NCBI GenBank assembly: GCA_024233875.1
Contig: JACKPB010000001.1
Span: 496,001 to 560,000 of the forward strand
DNA: 64,000 nucleotides
Reading direction: 5' to 3'
DNA from: Leptospiraceae bacterium
Lineage (GTDB): Bacteria; Spirochaetota; Leptospiria; Leptospirales; Leptospiraceae
Shown here: positions 1 through 7,865 of the stretch, one piece after another
How the letters are laid out: each line of letters starts with the position of its first letter
How positions within the stretch are numbered: position 1 is the stretch's first letter
Program-made: the position numbers and the translations under genes
The notes under the pieces: generated by a model
What the model saw: only the letters and a program-made list of their open reading frames with translations
Told to the model about the DNA's origin: nothing
Database searches by the model: none

Positions 1-244
1 AGAAAAATAAGAAATTATAAAAAGTCATGAGAATTGCCCCGAGAGTTGCATAGCCCGTTCCCTTCCAGGAAAAGGAAAATTTTTTCTTAAAAATATAAAC
101 AGCCGGGAGAAGAGAGAGGACGGTAAATAAATTTCGCCAGAAAATAAGAACTTCGGGAGGCATGGTGGAGGAAAGGGTTTTACCTACTGTCCAACTGATT
201 CCCCAGAGAACCATAGACAGGATCAAAAGGTAAATTAGATTCAT
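1..244 (-). CDS. EamA/DMT-family membrane transporter, N-terminal part (cut by window start)
   Basis: The reverse strand is open from an ATG at 244 to the window edge. The peptide starts MNLIYLLILSMVLWGISW, then TVGKTLSS, PEVLIFWRNLF and LLPAVYIFKKKF. This is the usual opening of EamA (drug/metabolite transporter) proteins: a first helix with an LWG motif, then a second helix beginning after FWR. At least two membrane segments are visible. EamA proteins export small metabolites such as amino acids at the inner membrane; the substrate cannot be told. It is divergent from the HIT gene at 328, with an 83-bp gap. The C-terminal part lies outside the window. Confidence 0.75.
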   Translation of the reverse strand, partial: MNLIYLLILSMVLWGISWTVGKTLSSTMPPEVLIFWRNLFTVLSLLPAVYIFKKKFSFSWKGTGYATLGAILMTFYNFLFF

Positions 245-327
245 GAATTCACTGTAAATGGAATCATGAGATTTTTCGCAATTCTAAAAAACTTGATTTA
301 AATACGAAACCAAAAATACTAGAAATC

Positions 328-855
328 ATGGATGAGAACAATTCTTCAGAAAATAATCCCCCCAGAAAAAATCTTTTTTCAATCAATAAGATTCACTATG
401 CCAGAGGGGATCGTCCGGCAGTGGATTGCATTCTTTGCGGTGTGACGGGAAAAGATTCCAGGGTGGACAACCTTTCTATCGCCGAAACCGAACTTTCTAT
501 CATTTCTGTAAATCTCTATCCATACAATCCCGGGCATCTCATTATTTTTCCCAAGCGACATCTTCTCAGTATTACAGAAGTCACCGAAGAAGAGATTCTG
601 GATATACATAAGTTGACTGTAAAAGCTGTGAATCTTTTATCGGCAGCCTGGAAGACTACAGGTTTCAATGTAGGATACAATATAGGAAAGAATAGCGGTG
701 GTTCCATCCCGCACATTCACCAACACATTGTTCCTCGATTTCCGAATGAAGTCGGATTCCTGGATGTTTTTTGCAATACCAGAATAGTTATTTATGATCC
801 ATTTCAAATGAAAGAGGAAATCGTTCGATTGTGGAATAGTGCAGATGAAGACTGA
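328..855 (+). CDS. HIT-family nucleotide hydrolase/phosphorylase
   Basis: 175 aa. The histidine triad reads HIHQH (H129, H131, H133), preceded by the typical NLYPYNPGHLIIFPKRH strand, where the YPYNPGH part resembles Ap4A-phosphorylase-like HIT proteins. A CxxC pair (C34, C37) near the N terminus could bind zinc. HIT proteins cleave nucleotide phosphoramidates or dinucleoside polyphosphates through a nucleotidyl-His intermediate in the cytoplasm; the exact substrate is not readable. The gene overlaps the next one (839) and heads a probable three-gene operon ending in an acyl-CoA dehydrogenase. Confidence 0.88.
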   Translation: MDENNSSENNPPRKNLFSINKIHYARGDRPAVDCILCGVTGKDSRVDNLSIAETELSIISVNLYPYNPGHLIIFPKRHLLSITEVTEEEILDIHKLTVKAVNLLSAAWKTTGFNVGYNIGKNSGGSIPHIHQHIVPRFPNEVGFLDVFCNTRIVIYDPFQMKEEIVRLWNSADED

Positions 856-1267
856 ACTAGTTCAGAGAAATGATTTTGATGTATTTAGCTTTCAGAGCAT
901 TGGTGAATTGGAGAGAGTCAATTCCGCAGTATCATTTTATTTAAAATCAGGTCTTCGGGTAATTCATCGGATCGAGTTTTATTCTTCCAGATTGGGAATC
1001 GTCTCCTGGTACAGAAAGGAAAATCGGTTTGAAACAAAAGTATGGGAAGGTGAAGAAAGAGCTCAATCACTTTCTGCCTTAAATTACCACTATACCGGTG
1101 AGTTCTTATTTTCATCTGCCGGAGAGGATATTGTAAAAAAGATACTTCTTCCGGTCATAGAAGAAATTGAAAACTTTGACCTGAAACGATTGATACGTCA
1201 ACAAATAGAAGAATTTTCCGAGGTCATTTTGTCCCGGGAGAAATTATTAAAATTTTTAAACCAGTAG
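839..1267 (+). CDS. Hypothetical protein, translationally coupled to HIT gene
   Basis: 142 aa, family not recognised. GTG at 839 overlaps the HIT stop; an ATG at 845 is equally possible. The protein is soluble, charged, with alternating hydrophobic strands in the first half (RVIHRIEFYSSRLGIVSWYR) and helical EIENFDLKRLIRQQIEEF in the C-terminal half. No signal peptide or membrane segment. It lies between the HIT gene and the acyl-CoA dehydrogenase, 8 bp before the latter, so the three are probably co-transcribed. Confidence 0.7.
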   Translation: MQMKTELVQRNDFDVFSFQSIGELERVNSAVSFYLKSGLRVIHRIEFYSSRLGIVSWYRKENRFETKVWEGEERAQSLSALNYHYTGEFLFSSAGEDIVKKILLPVIEEIENFDLKRLIRQQIEEFSEVILSREKLLKFLNQ

Positions 1268-1275
1268 GTCTGAAT

Positions 1276-2973
1276 ATGGAAAATCCGGGACTAAAAGATT
1301 ATGATCTTACCAATTATCGCGGTGTGAGCAATACTAATTTTTTTGAAGAAGATAGCGCACTAAAAAGAATCATTCAACGTCATACAGAATCCCTCCAGAG
1401 GGAACATGCAGAAGAGATGAGAGAACATCTTTCCGGTTATGGAAAACTGGTTGGCGGAATCTTAAACGACCTTACCCTAAAGTGTCATGTGGAAGGTAAA
1501 TATGGTGAACTTCAAAAGTATGATAAAACCGGAAAACGGATAGATGAAATCGTTTATTCACCCGAACAAATTGAATCCAGAAGGCTATCCTACGAATATG
1601 GAGTAGTCAATTTAGATTTTCATAAATCCTGGAAACATGAATTTACTAATGTCCATCGATATGCCCTGACCTATCTCATGAACCTAAATGGTGAAGGGGG
1701 AGTCGCCTGTCCTCTGGCAATGACTGACGGAATGATACTTGCTCTAAAGAAAATTGGGACAGAAGAACAAAAGAAAAAATATCTTCCCCTGGTTGCAGGT
1801 GAGGACTCCAAGTCTTATTTCATGGCTGGACAGTATGTAACCGAGAGAGTTGGAGGAAGCAACGTCGGTGCTAACCGAACTATTGCCCGTAAGAGGGAAG
1901 ATGGGAAATGGATTCTCACAGGCGAAAAATGGTTTTGCTCGAATCCGGGGGATCTCTGGGTGACTACGGCAAGAATAGGGGAGAGTTCCTTGATCGGACT
2001 TTTTTTGGTTCATCGATTCAAAGAAAATGGGGAGTTGAATGGTCATCACATCCTTAGAAAAAAAGACATCATCGGATCGAGGGGAAAGGTAACTGCTGAA
2101 GTTGTTTATGATGAATTGGAAGCAGAAGAATTGGGTAGACCGGCTCACGGATTGGTGAATCTAATCAAGTATGTCATCAAAATATCCAGAATTCATGTCG
2201 GTTTCGGAGCCTGCGGTAATTCCCGAAGAGCGGTTATGGAAGCTTTTGAATATGCCCGATTCAGAACTGCTTACGGTAAGGGGTTGAATGAATTTCCTAT
2301 TTATTCCAAAAATCTGGCTGTGATGCATGTCCTTCAAACAACTTTAACATTTGCAAATTTCAAATCCATAGAATTTTGGGAAAAGGATCTACCGATTTCT
2401 GAAGTGATCGTCCCCCTTCTGAAATACAGATCCTCTTCACAGGCGACATCTCTCTGTCGAACCGCAATCCTGAGTTTGGGGGGAAATGGGATCATCGGGG
2501 ACTTCTCTCCACTTCCGAGACTTCTGAATGACTCTATTATCAATGAGTCCTGGGAAGGCACACATTTTCTCCTGACAGAGCACATTCTCCGTGCTTTAGA
2601 AAAACCCAAATCTGGTAAGGCATTTTTAGAGTATCTCGAAGAATCCTACTCAGGACTTAGCGGAATAGATATAGACAAAATATTTGTATCACAGTTTCGA
2701 AATTTGATCGATCAATTGAAAACCCTACTATCCCATGATAAGAAATATAGAGAACTCTATCGAATTCAGATTGCAGAATTGGCCTATGCCTGTTATGGTG
2801 TTTCTGTTTTATCCGAGGAAATTCAGTACGACTTAAAAACCCAATCCGAATCAATCTATACAATTCTGGGTAGAAGTTTTAGTGATCTTATGACTTTCGG
2901 TGTGGAAGGAATCTTACCCGAAACCAGTCCCCTGGTTTCGGGTGAGTCCATAGGAAAGATTTTGAATTACTAA
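1276..2973 (+). CDS. AidB-like acyl-CoA dehydrogenase
   Basis: 565 aa, longer than classical acyl-CoA dehydrogenases (about 380 aa) but the size expected of the AidB-like branch. The flavin/substrate strand reads VTERVGGSNVGANRT near residue 190, close to the AidB motif, followed by ILTGEKWFCSN. The C-terminal region has LGGNGIIGD and INESWEGTHFLLTEHILRAL; the Glu of WEGT is the probable catalytic base position used by this branch. Such enzymes oxidise acyl-CoA thioesters with FAD, passing electrons to ETF. An extra C-terminal helical part follows residue about 440. Last gene of the HIT operon, followed by strong hairpins. Confidence 0.88.
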   Translation: MENPGLKDYDLTNYRGVSNTNFFEEDSALKRIIQRHTESLQREHAEEMREHLSGYGKLVGGILNDLTLKCHVEGKYGELQKYDKTGKRIDEIVYSPEQIESRRLSYEYGVVNLDFHKSWKHEFTNVHRYALTYLMNLNGEGGVACPLAMTDGMILALKKIGTEEQKKKYLPLVAGEDSKSYFMAGQYVTERVGGSNVGANRTIARKREDGKWILTGEKWFCSNPGDLWVTTARIGESSLIGLFLVHRFKENGELNGHHILRKKDIIGSRGKVTAEVVYDELEAEELGRPAHGLVNLIKYVIKISRIHVGFGACGNSRRAVMEAFEYARFRTAYGKGLNEFPIYSKNLAVMHVLQTTLTFANFKSIEFWEKDLPISEVIVPLLKYRSSSQATSLCRTAILSLGGNGIIGDFSPLPRLLNDSIINESWEGTHFLLTEHILRALEKPKSGKAFLEYLEESYSGLSGIDIDKIFVSQFRNLIDQLKTLLSHDKKYRELYRIQIAELAYACYGVSVLSEEIQYDLKTQSESIYTILGRSFSDLMTFGVEGILPETSPLVSGESIGKILNY

Positions 2974-3050
2974 CTCACCTTACGCACTTAGTGCGAAAGG
3001 TGAGGATAAGGAAAGGGAGCCTTTCGACAAATTGGGGACTCATCGTCCCC
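2974..3050. terminator. Tandem of three hairpins after the acyl-CoA dehydrogenase gene
   Basis: Directly after the stop codon: (1) 2974-3004, arms CTCACCTT/AAGGTGAG enclosing CGCAC-TTA-GTGCG; (2) 3011-3025, GAAAGG-GAG-CCTTTC; (3) 3034-3050, GGGGAC-TCATC-GTCCCC, followed by AAACCCC. None has a long T-tract, so this may be a terminator, an mRNA 3'-end stabiliser or a palindromic repeat. Confidence 0.55.
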
Positions 3051-3152
3051 AAACCCCTATATTTATCGATATCTTAGTAAAATATGATTTTGTATAAAAA
3101 AAATTAAATCGTTCAGAAGAATAAAAAAATGCGTTAGGTAAGTTACTAAAAG

Positions 3153-3187
3153 TAATTTGATAGCGGGAAAGTCCCGCCATCAAATTA
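3153..3187. terminator. Strong hairpin between convergent genes
   Basis: Arms TAATTTGAT/ATCAAATTA and GCGGGA/TCCCGC, separated by one A/C mismatch, with an AAG loop. It lies 12 bp beyond the stop of the dihydroorotate-dehydrogenase-like gene (reverse strand) and could end transcription from either side. Confidence 0.65.
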
Positions 3188-3198
3188 GTAGATTTTCT

Positions 3199-4206
3199 TT
3201 AATTGTGTTTGTGGTAGTGAACACTGTGAAGGGCTTTCATGTACTGAGCTCTTTCGAATTCGTGAGGATGATCAACATTCTTTTGACTCATACTTCCTAT
3301 CATTTGCTCCACAGATTCATATTCATTTTCTTCCAGCCAGTGAATCATTCCTTTTTCAATCACCTTTATGATCTCTACACCTTCTCTGAGAAGAACAGAA
3401 CAGAGCATGGCTACACGGGAACCTGCCATTAAGAACTTCAATGCATCTGTATACTTATGTACTCCTCCTGTTCCTGCTAGATCGCACTGCAGTTTTCCGT
3501 AGAGGATAGCTATCCAACGCAGAGGAAGTCTGAGAGCGTGGGGCGTACTCAATAGAATGTGAGGTTTGACTTCCAGATTTTCCAGATCAAAATCAGGTTG
3601 ATAAAATCTATTGAAGAGAACCAGAGCATCAGCTCCTCCATCATCCAACCTTTTGGCAAAATGGGAGAGATTGCTGAAAAAAGGACTTAGTTTGATAGCA
3701 ACCGGAATCTTTACAATCTCTTTTACTTCCTTCAAAATCTCAACATATGAATTTTCTATTTCAATTCCGGATACATCTGTTTCGGTTGGAATATCGTAGA
3801 TATTCATCTCGATAGCATCCGCACCTGCATCCTCAATTTGTTTCGCAAAATCAATCCATCCACCGGGAGAGATTCCATTTAAACTTCCAATAATCGGAAT
3901 CTCTGTCGCTTCTTTCGCCCTTCGAATATGAGTAAGATATTCTTCGGGACCCACAAGAAATTCTCCAGCTTCCGGAAAGTAAGTTAGTGCTTCTGCATGA
4001 CTCTCGGCGTGATGTTCGAGATGATGGAAAAGTTCATACTTGTCTTCCAGTAGTTGCTCTTCAAACAAAGAATACATGACCACAGCAGCAGCTCCGGAAT
4101 CCTCAGCTCTTTTGATGTCATCCAACTCATATGAGATAGGGGATGCGGAAACCACCAGTGGGGATTTCAATTTTAAATTTAAGTATTTTGTACTGATATC
4201 AACCAT
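3199..4206 (-). CDS. Dihydroorotate-dehydrogenase-like flavoprotein next to PFOR
   Basis: 335 aa TIM-barrel protein of the FMN-dependent dihydroorotate dehydrogenase superfamily: N-terminal YLNLKLKSPLVVSASPIS, central IPIIGSLNG, VKIPVAIKLSPF, and the FMN-phosphate loop ...LAGTGGVHKYTDALKFLMAGS. The loop that in true dihydroorotate dehydrogenases reads NxSCPN, carrying the catalytic Cys or Ser, is MNIYDIPTE here, so pyrimidine synthesis is unlikely. It starts 3 bp after the nifJ stop and is clearly co-transcribed. Similar genes beside nifJ are known in other bacteria (from memory); a role as redox partner of PFOR is inference. Histidine-rich C terminus (HSVHYHKHN). Confidence 0.85.
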   Translation of the reverse strand: MVDISTKYLNLKLKSPLVVSASPISYELDDIKRAEDSGAAAVVMYSLFEEQLLEDKYELFHHLEHHAESHAEALTYFPEAGEFLVGPEEYLTHIRRAKEATEIPIIGSLNGISPGGWIDFAKQIEDAGADAIEMNIYDIPTETDVSGIEIENSYVEILKEVKEIVKIPVAIKLSPFFSNLSHFAKRLDDGGADALVLFNRFYQPDFDLENLEVKPHILLSTPHALRLPLRWIAILYGKLQCDLAGTGGVHKYTDALKFLMAGSRVAMLCSVLLREGVEIIKVIEKGMIHWLEENEYESVEQMIGSMSQKNVDHPHEFERAQYMKALHSVHYHKHN

Positions 4207-4209
4207 GAC

Positions 4210-7200
4210 TTACTTCTCCTCTCCATTTTCTGAAGTCTTTCCTCTTTCTTCGAGGAATTTGTAATAATCCATTCTCTGATTCACTTCAATCTGAGCTTCT
4301 TTCATCAATCTTCTGGCATCTTCCGGCTTAGTCTTGGAAAGCATTTTGAATCGATTCTGAGCCAACATATACTTTTCAATAGGTATTTTGATCGATTTAG
4401 AATCTAGATCCAGAGGGTTTTCCCCTCTTTCTTTCTTCAGAGGATTGTAACGATAGAGAAGCCATTGACCTGATTCGACTGCTGCTTTTTGATGTGCCAT
4501 GCCCTGCATCATATTGATACCATGTGCTATGCAATGTGAATATGCTATGATGAGAGAAGGACCGTCATACGCCTCTGCTTCCAAAAACGCTTTGAGGGTG
4601 TGTTCATCTTTTGCACCCATGGCTACACTGGCTACATAAACATTTCCATAATTCATAGCCATCATGCCCAGATCCTTTTTCCCTGCCCGTTTTCCACCGG
4701 CAGCGAACTTAGCTACTGCTCCTTTCGGAGTGGATTTGGACATTTGACCCCCTGTGTTGGAATACACTTCTGTATCCAGGACGAGAATATTTACATTTCT
4801 TCCGCTAGCCAGGACATGATCCAAACCACCGTATCCTATGTCATACGCCCAACCATCTCCACCGATGATCCAAACTGATTTTTTCACAAATAAATCGGCC
4901 AGAGAGTTGAGGTGTTTGAGCGAATCGAAAGAGGCACTTTGGGAAATATCTTTTAGGGAAGCCTCCACTTTTGATTTGAGAATCTCCACTCTCTTTCTTT
5001 GCTCAAATATTTCAGCCTCATCTGATTGCTTGGAATCCAGGATTTCTTTAACTAGGGATTCACCCAGAATCGATTGATGCTTGATGGCTAATTCGGAAAC
5101 AAATTCTATTTGTTTATCGAGAGAAATTCTGTAACCCAAACCGAATTCTGCGTTGTCTTCGAATAAGGAATTGGACCAGGCAGGACCCCTTCCATCTGAA
5201 TTCTTAGAATAAGGTGTTGTTGGAAGATTGCCTCCATAGATCGAAGAGCAACCTGTTGCATTCGCTATCAACATTCGATCTCCAAAAAGTTGTGTAGCCA
5301 ACTTTATGTAGGGAGTCTCTCCGCAACCCGAGCAGGCTCCTGAAAACTCAAATAATGGCTCCTGAAATTGTTCCTGTCTGATTGAAGAGATTTTTAATTG
5401 GGTTCGGTCGGGGAGGGGAAGGGTCTGAAAGAAATCCCAATTCTTTTTTTCTGTTTCCAGAATTGGATCTTTGTCTTTCATATTGATGGCTTTCAGGCGA
5501 ACTTCTGATTTATTTTTGGCAGGACAGATCTCAACACAGATTCCACATCCCGTACAGTCTTCAGGAGAAACCTGGAGGGTGAACTTCTTTCCTTCAAATT
5601 CGGGAACTCTTGAGTTTGTAGACTGAAATCCCTCCGGCATATTTTTCAACTCGGATTCGTCATACACCTTCATGCGTATTACTGAATGAGGACAAACAAA
5701 GGAACATTTTCCGCACTGAATACAGACCTTGGTATCCCAAACAGGAATTTCCCTGGCAATATTTCTTTTCTCAAACTTTGCTGTTCCTGTCGGATAAGTT
5801 CCATCTACGGGAAGAGAGCTGACGGGAAGATCATCACCCTTCCAGGAAATCATTTTACCCAACACATTTTTAACAAAGTCGGGAGCATCTGAGGTTACGG
5901 GTTCAAGCCAGGAATCGTTTTTGACTGAATCCGGTTTGATGTCTGATAGATTGATTTCAAAGAGATTTTCTAAGGTCTTATCTACAGCATTTAGATTCAT
6001 TTTGACGATTTCGTCGCCCTTCTTTCCGTAGGTTTTTTGGATAGAAAGTTTGATTTTTTCAATGGCTTCATCGGGGGGAAGCACATTCGAAATCGCAAAA
6101 AAGCATACCTGCATGACAATATTGATCTGATTTTTCATTCCAACTTCAGAAGCAACACGATAGGCATCAATGGTGTAAAACCTTAGATTCTTATCTAAAA
6201 TTTGTTTTTGAACAATACCCGGCAGACTCTCCCAAACCAATTCTTTCGGTTCCTGGGAATTCAATAAGAAAATTCCTCCTTTCTGAATCCCCGAAAGCAT
6301 GTCGATTCTTCTAAGAAATATAGGTTGATGACAGGCTACGAAATTTGGATTGGAGACAAGGTAGGTGGAATGAATTTCCGACTTACCGAATCTTAGATGT
6401 GATACAGTAATGGAGCCTGATTTTTTGGAGTCGTAAACAAAATAGCCCTGAGCATAATTGGGTGTGTATTCTCCTATGATCTTGATTGAGTTTTTGTTGG
6501 CTCCTACAGTTCCATCCGAACCGAGACCGTAAAAAACCGATCTGACAATATCATCTCTTTCGATGGAGAAATCAGGATCGTATTTCAAGCTCAAATGGCT
6601 TACATCATCATCGATTCCCACTGTGAATCCGGAAATGGGCGAAGAAGAAGTCAAATTATCAAATACAGCCAGAACCATGGAGGGGGTAAATTCTTTTGAT
6701 GAAAGACCATATCTCCCACCTATAATTAATGGTGGCGATGGAAATTTATTCACTCCCAAATGTTTGGATTGATTGTAGAATGCCTGGACTACATCCAGAT
6801 AAAGAGGTTCTCCATTTGAACCCGGCTCCTTCAATCTATCCAGAACAGCAATCTTTTTTACAGATGATGGAATCGCATTGAGAAGTGCTTTGCTATCAAA
6901 TGGTCGATACAGACGAATTTTAAGAATACCTTTTTTCTCACCTTTTTTGATAAGATAATCGATAGTTTCTGTAATCACTTCACATCCGGATCCCATTGCT
7001 ATGATCAATTCTTCCGGTTCATCATGACCGTAGTATTCGAAGAGTTTGTACTGCCTTCCGGTGAGAGCTGCAAATTCATCCATATAGTTTTGAACGATTT
7101 CAGGACATGATAAATAGTAAGGATTTACAGATTCCCTTGCCTGAAAGTAGACATCCGGATTTTGGGCTGTTCCTCTCAGGACGGGTCGATCTGGTGAAAG

Positions 7201-7821
7201 ACCTCTTTGTTTGTGAGCAATTACAAGTTCATCACTTATCATTTTTCGTACAACTTCATCCGGAACATCTTTGATCTTCATAACCTCATGTGAGGTTCTG
7301 AAACCATCAAAAAAATGGAGAAAGGGAATTCTGGATTTCAGAGTGGAAGCATGAGAGATTAGGGCAAGATCCATAGACATTTGCACCGAATCTGAAACCA
7401 GCATTGCAAACCCGGTAGATCGGGTTGCCATGACATCCGAATGATCTCCAAATATTGATAATCCCTGAGCCGCTATCGATCTTGCGGCAACATGTATGAC
7501 TGCAGAGGTCAATTCTCCTGCAATCTTAAACATATTCGGAAGCATGAGGAGCAGTCCCTGTGATGCAGTAAATGTAGTCGTCAATGAGCCTGTTTGAAGG
7601 GATCCATGCAATGTCCCCGCAGCTCCTCCTTCGCTCTGCATTTCTACTACCGAGGGTATGGAACCCCAAATATTTTTTTGTGATTCACTTGCCCAGCTAT
7701 CCGCCCACTCGCCCATGGGTGAGGAAGGTGTGATAGGATAGATTGCAATCACTTCACTTGTTTTAAATGCAATCTTTGCCGCTGCCTCATTCCCATCCAA
7801 AATAACAAATTCTTCTGCCAT
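4210..7821 (-). CDS. nifJ: Pyruvate:ferredoxin (flavodoxin) oxidoreductase, single-chain
   Basis: 1203 aa, the usual size of homodimeric PFOR. It converts pyruvate + CoA to acetyl-CoA + CO2 with reduction of ferredoxin or flavodoxin, in the cytoplasm. Domains: N-terminal pyrimidine-binding domain (DGNEAAAKIAFKTSEVIAIY, IYPITPSSPMGEWAD), gamma domain in the middle, two 4Fe-4S sets (CIQCGKCSFVCP near residue 698; CTGCGICVEICP near 755), then CSGCGETPYIK and the TPP site GDGWAYDIGYGGLDHVLASG near 987 with DTEVYSNTGGQMSKSTP. SD-like AAGGA lies 9 nt before the ATG. Upstream by 44 bp is a hybrid kinase on the same strand; downstream is a flavoprotein. Confidence 0.96.
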   Translation of the reverse strand: MAEEFVILDGNEAAAKIAFKTSEVIAIYPITPSSPMGEWADSWASESQKNIWGSIPSVVEMQSEGGAAGTLHGSLQTGSLTTTFTASQGLLLMLPNMFKIAGELTSAVIHVAARSIAAQGLSIFGDHSDVMATRSTGFAMLVSDSVQMSMDLALISHASTLKSRIPFLHFFDGFRTSHEVMKIKDVPDEVVRKMISDELVIAHKQRGLSPDRPVLRGTAQNPDVYFQARESVNPYYLSCPEIVQNYMDEFAALTGRQYKLFEYYGHDEPEELIIAMGSGCEVITETIDYLIKKGEKKGILKIRLYRPFDSKALLNAIPSSVKKIAVLDRLKEPGSNGEPLYLDVVQAFYNQSKHLGVNKFPSPPLIIGGRYGLSSKEFTPSMVLAVFDNLTSSSPISGFTVGIDDDVSHLSLKYDPDFSIERDDIVRSVFYGLGSDGTVGANKNSIKIIGEYTPNYAQGYFVYDSKKSGSITVSHLRFGKSEIHSTYLVSNPNFVACHQPIFLRRIDMLSGIQKGGIFLLNSQEPKELVWESLPGIVQKQILDKNLRFYTIDAYRVASEVGMKNQINIVMQVCFFAISNVLPPDEAIEKIKLSIQKTYGKKGDEIVKMNLNAVDKTLENLFEINLSDIKPDSVKNDSWLEPVTSDAPDFVKNVLGKMISWKGDDLPVSSLPVDGTYPTGTAKFEKRNIAREIPVWDTKVCIQCGKCSFVCPHSVIRMKVYDESELKNMPEGFQSTNSRVPEFEGKKFTLQVSPEDCTGCGICVEICPAKNKSEVRLKAINMKDKDPILETEKKNWDFFQTLPLPDRTQLKISSIRQEQFQEPLFEFSGACSGCGETPYIKLATQLFGDRMLIANATGCSSIYGGNLPTTPYSKNSDGRGPAWSNSLFEDNAEFGLGYRISLDKQIEFVSELAIKHQSILGESLVKEILDSKQSDEAEIFEQRKRVEILKSKVEASLKDISQSASFDSLKHLNSLADLFVKKSVWIIGGDGWAYDIGYGGLDHVLASGRNVNILVLDTEVYSNTGGQMSKSTPKGAVAKFAAGGKRAGKKDLGMMAMNYGNVYVASVAMGAKDEHTLKAFLEAEAYDGPSLIIAYSHCIAHGINMMQGMAHQKAAVESGQWLLYRYNPLKKERGENPLDLDSKSIKIPIEKYMLAQNRFKMLSKTKPEDARRLMKEAQIEVNQRMDYYKFLEERGKTSENGEEK

Positions 7822-7865
7822 AACTTTCTATCCTTTGTACTGAAAGTATACTCTCTCAGATTTCT

